Shown here piece after piece: positions 25,136 to 32,163 of a stretch of DNA of 40,893 bases. This DNA is from a virus. The notes beneath the pieces were generated by a model, which was not told the origin of the DNA, did not search any database, and saw only the letters and a program-made list of their open reading frames with translations. Positions within the stretch are counted from its first letter, which is position 1, and each line of letters begins with the position of its first letter. The translations under genes were made by a program, and so were the position numbers. The stretch spans positions 1-40,893 of the IMG/VR virus record IMGVR_UViG_3300048592_000321. One strand, 5' to 3'.

Positions 25136-25651
25136 TTAGACTGACGCGACAGGGCTTGCTTCCGGGGTCGGGCCGTTATCTACCTGAATTCCGGTAGGAT
25201 TCACCAGCCCGCTTACCGTGAGTTTGGCAGCCTTGGGCTTGCTGGCCTTCTTCGGGGCAGCCTTGGGCTTGCTGGCCTTGGGCTTGCTGGCCTTGGGCTT
25301 GCTGGCCTTCTTCGGGGCAGCCTTGGGCTTGCTGGCCTTCTTCGGGGCAGCCTTGGGCTTGCTGGCCTTTGCAGCAGGCAGCTTGCCACCGTGCTTCAGG
25401 ATCAGCTTGTCGCACTGCTCATTAAGGTACTTGGCACGGCTGCTGATACCCGCCTTCTTCAGTGCGTTGTCAAGCTTGGCAAGGTAGGCATTGTCTACCC
25501 AAAAGGCAATCAGCTTGTTCTTTGGCTTGTCGGACCACTTACCCTTTGCCTTTCCTTTGGACGGGCTCTTGCGGCTCGAACCCGCCACCTGCTTCCGCAA
25601 TCCCTTTGAACCGGATCGCTTTGAACTCCCCTTCTTTTTCGTGCTGCTCAT
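25136..25651 (-). CDS. Lysine-rich ribbon-helix-helix protein with H1-like tail
   Basis: The 171 residues divide in four: a basic Ser/Lys/Gly N-terminus (1-45); a region KLIAFWVDNAYLAKLDNALK (46-65) followed by AGISSRAKYLNEQCDKLI, which has the strand-helix-turn-helix pattern of ribbon-helix-helix DNA-binding domains; a low-complexity tail of SKPKA and APKKA repeats (about 93-143), like bacterial histone-H1-like proteins; and a C-terminal KLTVSGLVNPTGIQV (143-157) that resembles a tail-fibre motif. It probably binds and perhaps compacts DNA. It is the last gene of the leftward unit, has a strong ribosome site (CAGGGAGAGAAC), and overlaps the preceding resolvase gene by 113 bases. Confidence 0.75.
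   Translation of the reverse strand: MSSTKKKGSSKRSGSKGLRKQVAGSSRKSPSKGKAKGKWSDKPKNKLIAFWVDNAYLAKLDNALKKAGISSRAKYLNEQCDKLILKHGGKLPAAKASKPKAAPKKASKPKAAPKKASKPKASKPKASKPKAAPKKASKPKAAKLTVSGLVNPTGIQVDNGPTPEASPVASV
25228..25372. repeat. Minisatellite encoding SKPKA / APKKA units
   Basis: Copies of CCTTGGGCTTGCTGGCCTT, some interspersed with CTTCGGGGCAG, run in phase with the reading frame of the lysine-rich protein. The near-identical DNA of the units implies recent expansion by slippage or unequal recombination. Confidence 0.9.
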
Positions 25652-26144
25652 GTTCTCTCCCTGTTAAAACAAAAGTCCAGTGCGGTTGCTGCCCCTGTGG
25701 CAGATTCCGTTTGTGAATTAAAACGTCAAGGTGGAACCTATCATCCCTACCTATTGCTTGGCAAATGGAATCTTCAGAAACTTTAATGAAATTAGATACG
25801 TCACGCATCACCAAGTCGTTGTTGCTGTGGTACAAAGGAATCCACACAGCTATATCTAATTCGTAAAACTGGAACAGAGGCGCGTAAGCAGCGTATTGAG
25901 TTAACCAAGAAAACAAGGCTGCTTTAAATACTTTAACTGGAACGGTCGGCGCTCTGCGGCGGATGCGGTGCACGTCAAGAGTTAATTCATTTACGCTGGG
26001 TATCTCCCCAATCCAGTACCCGGCAAAGTGCCGGTCGTCGTAACCTAAACGGACCAACTTACCAGCATAGCGGCGTTTTAGTCGCTCTATCTGTTCAGGG
26101 GTTTTAGGCCCCTTTTTACGTTTACGTTTCCGGCGATTAACCAC
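25539..26144 (-). CDS. RusA-like Holliday-junction resolvase
   Basis: This 201-residue protein has a basic N-terminal extension (VVNRRKRKRKKG) and a C-terminal RusA-like domain: MRDVSNFIKVSED (about residues 113-125) and RDDRFH (133-138), giving Asp115, Asn118, Lys121 and the Asp-Asp pair expected of the fold and active site. RusA cuts four-way junctions during recombination and packaging of concatemers. The GTG at 26144 overlaps the DNA polymerase stop and is preceded by GGGAG, so translation is coupled; a TTG at 26168 is less likely. The last 113 bases overlap the next gene, so the final 30-odd residues are probably a dispensable tail. The genome carries a second, more degenerate homologue at 15886-16260. 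Confidence 0.8.
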   Translation of the reverse strand: MVNRRKRKRKKGPKTPEQIERLKRRYAGKLVRLGYDDRHFAGYWIGEIPSVNELTLDVHRIRRRAPTVPVKVFKAALFSWLTQYAAYAPLFQFYELDIAVWIPLYHSNNDLVMRDVSNFIKVSEDSICQAIGRDDRFHLDVLIHKRNLPQGQQPHWTFVLTGREHEQHEKEGEFKAIRFKGIAEAGGGFEPQEPVQRKGKG

Positions 26145-28098
26145 GTTGTTTGGGCTCCCAGCAAACAAGCTGCCCCCGGGCGTCTCGTACCTGCTTGGCT
26201 CCCTTGTACCAGCGGCGCATGAGTACGGGCTCTGCTTCCACCGGCACGTCTGGTAAGTAAGCCTTCATGCCTGTCACCATTAGCTGTGAGAGGCGTTCGG
26301 CGGCGTAGGGCGCGGCTTCCTCTGGTGCCTCTGCCAAGCACTCGTCGTGGATAAAAGCTACCAACCTTGAGCCGTAAAGGGCGCTGTTGCGGTCAAGGTA
26401 CATTTCCCGGCTAAGTAGCCAAAGGGCGTTTTTAGCCCCGTCCGCAGCAAGCCCTTGGAACATCGAGTTAGCCCCGGAAGTGTAATGCGCCTTGCCGCGA
26501 ACACGGCGACTACCCGGTTGCACTAGCGTAAATTCCCCGTTTGGGTTGTTGGTCACTTGGCTAAAATAATTGAAATAGTTTACCATTTCGGGGAAGGTCT
26601 GTAGCCACACTGCCCGCAGACTTTGCGCCGTTTCCAGTTTAATATCCATGCCGTAACTCTGCCGGGCGAACAGGCAAAGCTTCTCTGGCCCCATCCCGCC
26701 CGGGAATCCAAAGTTAGGTACCTTGGCTAACTGGCGCATATCCTTTACGCGTTCGTCGTCTTCTTCGTATGCTTGTTTAACTGTGGCGTAGTCTGCATTC
26801 AGCAGGCCAGCAGCCATGACTAGGTGAAGGTCATAGCCTTTAATCAGGTACTCGCGCATGGCACTGTAGCCAAACATGCTGTAGGTGACTTGCGCGAGCG
26901 CGGCTAGTTCGATAGTGGAGTAGTCGCAATCAATGTAGACGTAACCCGGGCGCGGGATAAAGCACTCGCGCACGCCGCCCTTCCGGGGAAGTTGCTGGAT
27001 ATTGCAGCCTTCTTTATCATTGCCCCTGCCCGTACCGTAAGAAGACGTGCGCCCGGTTGCTTTAAGCACGTCATAGTTAGGGTGGATTGTCCCTTGTGTT
27101 CCTTGCCGCAAAACCGGGCGCACGAATGTATCCAGAAGTTTTTGAACCGAGTTGTATTCTTCCAGCGAGACAAGCAGCGGGTCGCAGGATTCAATTAAAG
27201 TATCCCCGTCTGTCTTTACCTGCCCTTCAGGGCTTCTGCTTGACGGGGGCGTGCGGGGCACGTCCAGCAGCATATCTTCAAAAGCCTTTTGTACCCGCTC
27301 GCGGATGTTGTTCAGATTGCGCCCGCCCGTGGGCTTTACCAGCCCGGCGCTCTTGAGGCTTTCAATGTACTTGGTGGATTCGGTCAGTAGCTCAAGTTCC
27401 AGTTTATCCACGGCTTCTTTATCTGTGATTAAACCCCATGCTGTAATCAGCAGCAGTACCCATGCCGCCCGGCACTGCTCTACTTCGTTTGTTACCCGGC
27501 CCCCGGAAACAAACTGTATTCCGTCTTTAGTAGAGCGGTCGGCACACTGCGCACGCCAAATCGCGCCGGTTATGCTTACGTCGTTTAACAGGTATTGTTT
27601 AGCTTCTTCCGGCCATTGGTCGAAAGGTACCCCGTCAAGTTCCCTGTAGCGAAGCCGCCAAGAGTAAGGGTTTTTCTTGTCTTCAAAGATATCGACGTTA
27701 AGGTACTCTTTGGCAAGGTCGGCCAAGCTGAATTTCGGCGGGCCTTTAAAGTGGTAGGGGTCAAAGTCCAAGCGCCCTTCCGCACACTTAATCAGCTTCT
27801 CGCGCACGTCGGTTGAACTAACCAATCCGTTCTCTAGCGCGTACCAGATGTACTCTCCAAGGGAAGGGTCATGCCGCCATGAACAGGCCAGATCGTAGAA
27901 GACGTTATGCCCCACGATTAACCACTTGCGCGATATGGCTTCTCTAAGGTCTGCGCAGACTTCATCCATGGTGCGCAGCAGCGGGCCGACAAACTCTTTG
28001 CCGTTATACACCATGACTCCACCGGCAACCGGCTTGGGGATAATGTTGCCCAGCTCAATCAGGTGGGTTTCAAGGTCGAACACTAAATGAAGTGCCAT
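26137..28098 (-). CDS. polA-like: Family A DNA polymerase with 3'-5' exonuclease
   Basis: The replicative polymerase, 653 residues. The proofreading domain shows FDLET (7-11, catalytic Asp8 and Glu10), GHNVFYDLA (63-71) and YLLNDVS (169-175). The polymerase domain shows GRTSS (349-353), motif A DCDYSTIELAALAQ (390-403; Thr replaces the usual Gln after Ser), motif B RQLAKVPNFGFPGGMG (455-470) and motif C HDE (584-586). It has the layout of T7-type polymerases without a 5' nuclease. It starts at ATG 28098 after AGGATTAAAC and overlaps the resolvase gene at its 3' end. Confidence 0.97.
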   Translation of the reverse strand: MALHLVFDLETHLIELGNIIPKPVAGGVMVYNGKEFVGPLLRTMDEVCADLREAISRKWLIVGHNVFYDLACSWRHDPSLGEYIWYALENGLVSSTDVREKLIKCAEGRLDFDPYHFKGPPKFSLADLAKEYLNVDIFEDKKNPYSWRLRYRELDGVPFDQWPEEAKQYLLNDVSITGAIWRAQCADRSTKDGIQFVSGGRVTNEVEQCRAAWVLLLITAWGLITDKEAVDKLELELLTESTKYIESLKSAGLVKPTGGRNLNNIRERVQKAFEDMLLDVPRTPPSSRSPEGQVKTDGDTLIESCDPLLVSLEEYNSVQKLLDTFVRPVLRQGTQGTIHPNYDVLKATGRTSSYGTGRGNDKEGCNIQQLPRKGGVRECFIPRPGYVYIDCDYSTIELAALAQVTYSMFGYSAMREYLIKGYDLHLVMAAGLLNADYATVKQAYEEDDERVKDMRQLAKVPNFGFPGGMGPEKLCLFARQSYGMDIKLETAQSLRAVWLQTFPEMVNYFNYFSQVTNNPNGEFTLVQPGSRRVRGKAHYTSGANSMFQGLAADGAKNALWLLSREMYLDRNSALYGSRLVAFIHDECLAEAPEEAAPYAAERLSQLMVTGMKAYLPDVPVEAEPVLMRRWYKGAKQVRDARGQLVCWEPKQRG

Positions 28099-28100
28099 GT

Positions 28101-28427
28101 TTAATCCTCACTCCGTATGGGTCGAATATGCGGGCTGCCGCAACCGGCGCACACGCTTCCTTCCCTGTTGTCTTTGCAATCCAGTCCGCAGTTATCGCAG
28201 ACCTCTTTAATAATCCACCTTGCTTCTGCAATACCGTCGGCGCGAATTTCTACCCCGTATAAATACATCCGGTCTGAGTAGGTGAAAAGAATCTGTGTGG
28301 GATTGCACCATTCACCTATGTCATAATACAGTTCCATGAATTCTTCACGCGGCAGAATGCAGATAGTAGGAGCCGCGCCGGAATGCGCACGCTTGTGGTA
28401 AGCTTCTCGGAATTCACTGTACTTCAT
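28101..28427 (-). CDS. Small zinc-ribbon protein
   Basis: This 108-residue protein ends in CDNCGLDCKDNREGSVCAGC (about residues 77-96), two CxxC pairs typical of a zinc ribbon. The N-terminal two thirds are an unassigned alpha/beta region. It lies 2 bases before the polymerase start, so it may be a polymerase accessory factor or a DNA/RNA-binding regulator; this is inferred from position only. It uses the leader AGGACTAATTAAA shared in part by other early genes. Confidence 0.7.
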   Translation of the reverse strand: MKYSEFREAYHKRAHSGAAPTICILPREEFMELYYDIGEWCNPTQILFTYSDRMYLYGVEIRADGIAEARWIIKEVCDNCGLDCKDNREGSVCAGCGSPHIRPIRSED

Positions 28428-28432
28428 TTTAA

Positions 28433-28699
28433 TTAGTCCTGCGCGGCATAAGCGCCTTCAGCGCAATAACGAAATACGTCTACTACCCTACCAGATCGGC
28501 GGGCTACCCTGATTCGTGTTAAATAAAGAACATGCCTTCTGTACTTTTGTGTTGTACGTGCCGCCTCTTCGGGGATAGATTGAATATCTTTAAGTGGAAT
28601 AAGCTCATCCCAAGTAAAAACGTCCCGGGCATTCTCTTCTGAAATTCGGTAGCCGTGACACGGTTTGCCGGGGGCATGTACTTTAATTGATTTCAGCAT
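28433..28699 (-). CDS. Small unknown early protein
   Basis: This is a basic 88-residue protein with no recognisable motif. AAAGG lies 6 bases before the ATG. It sits between the single-strand-binding-like gene and the zinc-ribbon gene, downstream of the 28718-28751 hairpin, and is likely co-transcribed with the polymerase. Function unknown. Confidence 0.65.
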   Translation of the reverse strand: MLKSIKVHAPGKPCHGYRISEENARDVFTWDELIPLKDIQSIPEEAARTTQKYRRHVLYLTRIRVARRSGRVVDVFRYCAEGAYAAQD

Positions 28700-28717
28700 T
28701 CGTTGCCTTTAGGTGAG

Positions 28718-28751
28718 AGAGCCCGGGCAGTAATTAACCTGCCCGGGCTCT
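28718..28751. promoter_or_regulatory. 13-bp perfect intergenic hairpin with CCCGGGC core
   Basis: AGAGCCCGGGCAG-taattaac-CTGCCCGGGCTCT lies exactly between the stop of the single-strand-binding-like gene and the next start. It has no T-run, so it may protect or process the upstream mRNA end or attenuate transcription rather than fully terminate it. Confidence 0.75.
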
Positions 28752-28760
28752 GCTAGGTGA

Positions 28761-29498
28761 CTAGCTAAACAGGCCGGAACGGGGCGGCTGCGGCTGTGGC
28801 TGCGGCTGCGGCTGCGGGGCGAACGTCGGCTGCGGCTGCGGCTGCGGCTGCGGCTGCGGCTGCGGGGCGAACGTCGGCTGCGGCTGCGGCTGCGGCTGCG
28901 GCTGCGGCTGCGGGGCGAACGTCGGCTGCGGCTGCGGCTGCGGGGTGGTGATCGGCGCGGGGACAATTTCAGGGAAAGGCGTGCCCTTCCTGTGGAAATC
29001 GTAATTGGTGACAGGCGGCTTGTTCTTTGAGGAACGGTCCACGTCGGTAGCGGTCACGTAAACTGTGGTGCCGTTAACCGCGCCATGGCGTACGATCATT
29101 GCAAAGAACTCTCCCCACGTCATACCGTTTGCCTGCCCGTTGTAGGGGCTGTTCTGCTGGATGCAGTCGGGCTGCAACTGCGCACGCGGGAAGGAAGCCA
29201 AGTCCTGTTCGGTCGCGCAGGCAAGCATGAAATTCTTCAGCTTGTCTGCGGCCATTTTCTCGTACTGCTTGGTTTCAACGAAGATGCTGAAGGGCATCCC
29301 CTTTGCACAGTCGGGTCGGTCAGTACGGCTGGTTTTCTCGTAGGTGCCTTTGATGATGACAAACTCTTTGCCTACGTTCTTTGCCGTGCCGGGCTTGACC
29401 AATACCCCTTCCAGCTTAAGCGCGTGCCTGCCGGAAGGTACGAAAGACTTGCTGTTACTTTCGCCTGTGCTTGTATTCAGTTCGTCGAGCAATCCCAT
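28761..29498 (-). CDS. Putative single-stranded DNA-binding protein with Pro-Gln tail
   Basis: Of 245 residues, about 1-180 form a compact domain (KNVGKEFVIIKGTYEKTSRT, TVYVTATDVDRSSKN) like phage SSB-type proteins, and about 185-238 are a repeat tail of PQPQPQ blocks separated by TFA. The last residues, PRSGLFS, could be a partner-binding tip as in other SSBs. Its place between a helicase and the polymerase supports a role in replication. No conserved catalytic residues are seen. The start is MGLLDELN, similar to the internal start of the Cas4-like gene (MGLFDQ). The ribosome site (AAAGAAA) is weak. Confidence 0.65.
   Translation of the reverse strand: MGLLDELNTSTGESNSKSFVPSGRHALKLEGVLVKPGTAKNVGKEFVIIKGTYEKTSRTDRPDCAKGMPFSIFVETKQYEKMAADKLKNFMLACATEQDLASFPRAQLQPDCIQQNSPYNGQANGMTWGEFFAMIVRHGAVNGTTVYVTATDVDRSSKNKPPVTNYDFHRKGTPFPEIVPAPITTPQPQPQPTFAPQPQPQPQPQPQPTFAPQPQPQPQPQPQPTFAPQPQPQPQPQPPRSGLFS
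28787..28945. repeat. (GGCTGC)n-type repeat encoding (PQ)n
   Basis: Hexamer arrays of GGCTGC on the + strand are interrupted by GGGGCGAACGTC (TFAPQ). Similar arrays lie 4 kb away in the Cas4-like gene (32808-32855, 32925-32961), in the same orientation. Length variation by slippage is expected. Confidence 0.9.
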
Positions 29499-29577
29499 TT
29501 TGTTTTCTTTCTTTTAAGTTAGTTTGTTTTCGTTGCTTGCTGTTTGCTGGTTGGGTAAGTTTAATACCTGCCCCCGG

Positions 29578-31368
29578 CTAGGTCAACATGAAATCCCCTT
29601 TCATTTTAATTTTTGTTCCGTACAGAATTTTTTGCTTCTGTCCTGTTGTCTGTTCTAGGTACTGCGCTTCCTTCTGCGCTTCACTCCATTTACGCTTGTA
29701 GCGGTCGGTATGCAACAAGATATCGGCTGTCACTTCATCCGCCTCTTGCCCTTGCCGATGGGTTCTACCTAGCAACTGTTCCCACGCCGCGCCGGAAAGC
29801 ACGGGGGATATAATCAGATTGTTTTGATATTGTTGCAGGTTATGGCCTGTACCGTGGGCGTACTGTGATGCCATGGCATAAGCTGCTGTGGGCTTGCCGG
29901 AACCCGCTCCGTAGTACGGTATGCCGCCCGGCTGCTGGGCAAAGGCTTCTCCAAACGCATCATACGCGCACCACACGATTGAGCCCGGCCCGTTTTTAAT
30001 TAACCACTTGCGGCATAAGTGCAGCATGTAGTCGCTAACCCAAACAATCTTCTTCGGCGGTTCGGGCTTTAGCCTTTGCGTTTTCCAGTCTCTCCACGCC
30101 GCGCAAAGGTCCAAGTTGTTGTTGGCCAAGTTGACGTTGCGCGGCGTGCCCCTGCCTTCGATTGCTTCAACTATCAGCGCCGGGGAATCGTAGCCCGTGT
30201 GGGAGTTTAACCCTAGCTCTAGGGCAAGCAGCTTGCCCCACACTGACCGGGCGTTGACGTAATCCATATCAGGTATGCCGCCCGGCCAATCCAGCGTGTA
30301 GTAAAACCCGTGCATTAACTGATTGGTTTTCTCCGCAATAAACGTGGTGATGTAGTCTTGGTAGGCTTCCGGTCCCTGAGCATCCGTAGGCGGGAGCAAA
30401 CCGTAGAGGTGGGGAGCGTCATTGAGTTGGTGGATTTCAGCGTCAACGACAGCCGGAACTTCCACGGATTCCCATAGATTAAGATTGAGGGAAGAGGTAA
30501 CGGAAGGTTCTTTGGTAGTGACGATTCCGGGACAAGTATGCAGTCTTCGCCGGAATGCCTCTCTGTAATTAGCCGATATATCAGGGCTGTTAAATTGTCC
30601 AAATGCTTTAATGAAATCGGCCCCCCAATTAAAGGTTGCCAAAGGCTGTAGCTGAGAGAGATCGCCAAGCAGGGGGTCCATTCCGGCGTCAAGAACACCA
30701 GCCCATGCGGATAGCTCGCTTTCGTCGAAAGGAAGCGGCGAATTCTCACGCAAAGCGATTCTACTAATATGCTCGTAATCTTTAATGCTCCGTTTTGTTA
30801 GCGTACCGCTAGTGGCAACCAACATGGGCTGCGCGTTCGCGGGCGCAAGCTTCTCTTGTTCTTGATAGTAGCGGATAAACCGTTTGGTTCGGGCGGCGCT
30901 TAATTGGCTCAAGCAGTGTACTTCATCCGCCATAATTAAATCGGGCTTGTAGTCTTGCAGCAGTGTGGCAAACTCTGCCCGGGACAGATTGCCTTCGTAA
31001 CCAAAGACGCGAATGTTCTCACTGATATAGTAGTGTGCTTTAAACTTGGCGTGTTCTTCCCAAACAGTTTCAATGTTCTTTGAGCGCGTCAAGTAAATCG
31101 GGCGCTCTGCCCTTAGCACAGTAGGGGCAAGTAGATTGATTAGAGTCTTGCCCCAACCTACAGGAAGCATCCCAAGCAATCCCCGGGCGTCCTGCATGGT
31201 CGAGAGCGCGATACGTTGCAACTTGTTTAAAGGCAGCGGGCAGTCATCTGCGTTGCCGCAACGATAGAGCCAATCAAACACGGGCCAACCACCCCAATCG
31301 TTATCAGGCTTGGCAGGTATCGACAGGATACGTCGCATATCCCGGGACATATATTGGAAGTTTGTCAT
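29578..31368 (-). CDS. SNF2/SF2-type DNA helicase
   Basis: This 596-residue protein has Walker A PVGWGKT (69-75), DEVH (148-151, with MADEVHCL), motif III ATSGT (185-189) and motif VI GRTHRQGQ (534-541), which place it in helicase superfamily 2 near the SNF2 group, found in many phages beside polymerases. It likely remodels or unwinds DNA at forks or during recombination. No nuclease domain is seen. The ATG at 31368 is preceded by a structured intergenic region (31393-31464) without a strong ribosome site, so translation may be controlled by RNA folding. Confidence 0.9.
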   Translation of the reverse strand: MTNFQYMSRDMRRILSIPAKPDNDWGGWPVFDWLYRCGNADDCPLPLNKLQRIALSTMQDARGLLGMLPVGWGKTLINLLAPTVLRAERPIYLTRSKNIETVWEEHAKFKAHYYISENIRVFGYEGNLSRAEFATLLQDYKPDLIMADEVHCLSQLSAARTKRFIRYYQEQEKLAPANAQPMLVATSGTLTKRSIKDYEHISRIALRENSPLPFDESELSAWAGVLDAGMDPLLGDLSQLQPLATFNWGADFIKAFGQFNSPDISANYREAFRRRLHTCPGIVTTKEPSVTSSLNLNLWESVEVPAVVDAEIHQLNDAPHLYGLLPPTDAQGPEAYQDYITTFIAEKTNQLMHGFYYTLDWPGGIPDMDYVNARSVWGKLLALELGLNSHTGYDSPALIVEAIEGRGTPRNVNLANNNLDLCAAWRDWKTQRLKPEPPKKIVWVSDYMLHLCRKWLIKNGPGSIVWCAYDAFGEAFAQQPGGIPYYGAGSGKPTAAYAMASQYAHGTGHNLQQYQNNLIISPVLSGAAWEQLLGRTHRQGQEADEVTADILLHTDRYKRKWSEAQKEAQYLEQTTGQKQKILYGTKIKMKGDFMLT

Positions 31369-31392
31369 GTTTGTTTAAGTAGAGACAGAACG

Positions 31393-31464
31393 CTTGCCCG
31401 GGCGGGGTGTTGGCAAAGAACGGAACTTGGGAAACGCCTTTGCTACTCCCCGAACCCGGGCAAG
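31393..31464. ncRNA. Structured intergenic RNA element, three nested stems
   Basis: The 97-base gap upstream of the helicase gene contains three nested complementary segments: CTTGCCCGGG (31393-31402) with CCCGGGCAAG (31455-31464), GGGG (31404-31407) with CCCC (31448-31451), and GCAAAG (31413-31418) with CTTTGC (31438-31443). These fill the gap almost exactly. In the leftward transcript it would be a leader structure for the helicase mRNA. No known family was recognised. Confidence 0.5.
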
Positions 31465-31468
31465 ACTT

Positions 31469-31927
31469 CTAGCCCTTCTTACCAAACCGAACCTGCCAGT
31501 TAAGCGGGTCGCTGCTACGGTCACAGGCGTAGCCGCGATTCTGAAGCGCGTCCACCACGCCGGGCACGATCATCCACTTAGCAGGCATGGAGCCCGCTTC
31601 CAAGCCTTGCTTGCGCAAGTCGTGAATACGTTCGTCAATCTGCTTGAGCGTATTCTTGAGCAACGCCGCCCGCTCTCTGTGGATGTAGTTCTTCTGGTCG
31701 TCGGTCAAGGTGTCGGGGTGTCCTTCGGGGGTGGGGACGGTGCTTTTATCTTCACCTTCAACTTTCCCGGCTTGTTTTCCTTTACCTTTCGGAGCTTTAA
31801 CCTTGCTCGTAGGGGTTTCCGGTGTGGGTTTACCCCCACCATTCGCTGCCGTAGCTGCTTCCGGCTGGGATACCCCGGGTATTCCTTCCCCGCTTTCGGG
31901 TTCTTCGGTATTTCCATTCGGCACCAT
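31469..31927 (-). CDS. Unknown protein with disordered N-terminus
   Basis: This is a 152-residue protein from ATG 31927 (after AAAGGGAAGC); an upstream in-frame start at 31987 has no ribosome site. Residues 1-80 are low complexity (Pro, Gly, Glu, Thr, Lys); the last 70 residues are helical (AALLKNTLKQIDERIHDLRK) and end in a small domain with WQVRFGKKG. It lies between the nuclease and helicase genes. Function unknown; an accessory role in recombination is possible from context. Confidence 0.65.
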   Translation of the reverse strand: MVPNGNTEEPESGEGIPGVSQPEAATAANGGGKPTPETPTSKVKAPKGKGKQAGKVEGEDKSTVPTPEGHPDTLTDDQKNYIHRERAALLKNTLKQIDERIHDLRKQGLEAGSMPAKWMIVPGVVDALQNRGYACDRSSDPLNWQVRFGKKG

Positions 31928-31961
31928 TGCTTCCCTTTCTTTGTTGTAGCGAGTTTTAAAA

Positions 31962-32154
31962 CAACTGGTTGCAGGGCTAGAACCCAAAGGTTATCTTTTT
32001 GTCCCTTTGTTGGCTAGGTCAGTCCCCTACAGTCCGCAAGCGGTTTAAGGTTTCCCCTGTTTGCACAGTTCTAACTTTGCCTCAAACATCCGAGTATGCT
32101 GTCTCCGGTAACTCTACCCGGCGTGCCCGGATGCCGTGTCCCTGTAACCAGTTG
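31962..32154. other. Intergenic element bounded by 15-bp inverted repeats
   Basis: CAACTGGTTGCAGGG (31962-31976) and CCCTGTAACCAGTTG (32140-32154) are inverted copies with one mismatch, enclosing about 160 bases without a gene. Inside lie smaller stems such as CCGC-TT-GCGG and CCGGGTA/TACCGG. The element sits between the nuclease stop and the next leftward gene. It could be a structured RNA or a small inserted element; no tRNA cloverleaf was found. Confidence 0.45.
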
Positions 32155-32163
32155 AACTGGTTT
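32147..32163. terminator. Palindrome at the end of the Cas4-like gene
   Basis: AACCAGTTGAACTGGTT overlaps the stop codon of the nuclease gene. It is not GC-rich and lacks a T-run, so it is a weak terminator at best; its symmetry would also suit a protein-binding site. Confidence 0.3.

Noticed and set aside
25228-25372. CRISPR-like array
   Set aside because: The repeats are directly adjacent, have no unique spacers and are in-frame coding repeats.
28709-28966. Leftward Arg/Ser-repeat open frame (SRSRSR)
   Set aside because: It is an out-of-frame reading of the Pro-Gln hexamer array, not an SR protein.
31394-32017. Rightward 207-residue open frame
   Set aside because: It lies over a leftward gene and its intergenic element; Phe/Gly/Arg-rich composition and wrong strand for the operon.
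31980-32160. Possible tRNA in the intergenic element
   Set aside because: A GGGTTCTAGCCC segment looks like a T-arm, but no matching acceptor, D- or anticodon arms could be built on either strand.
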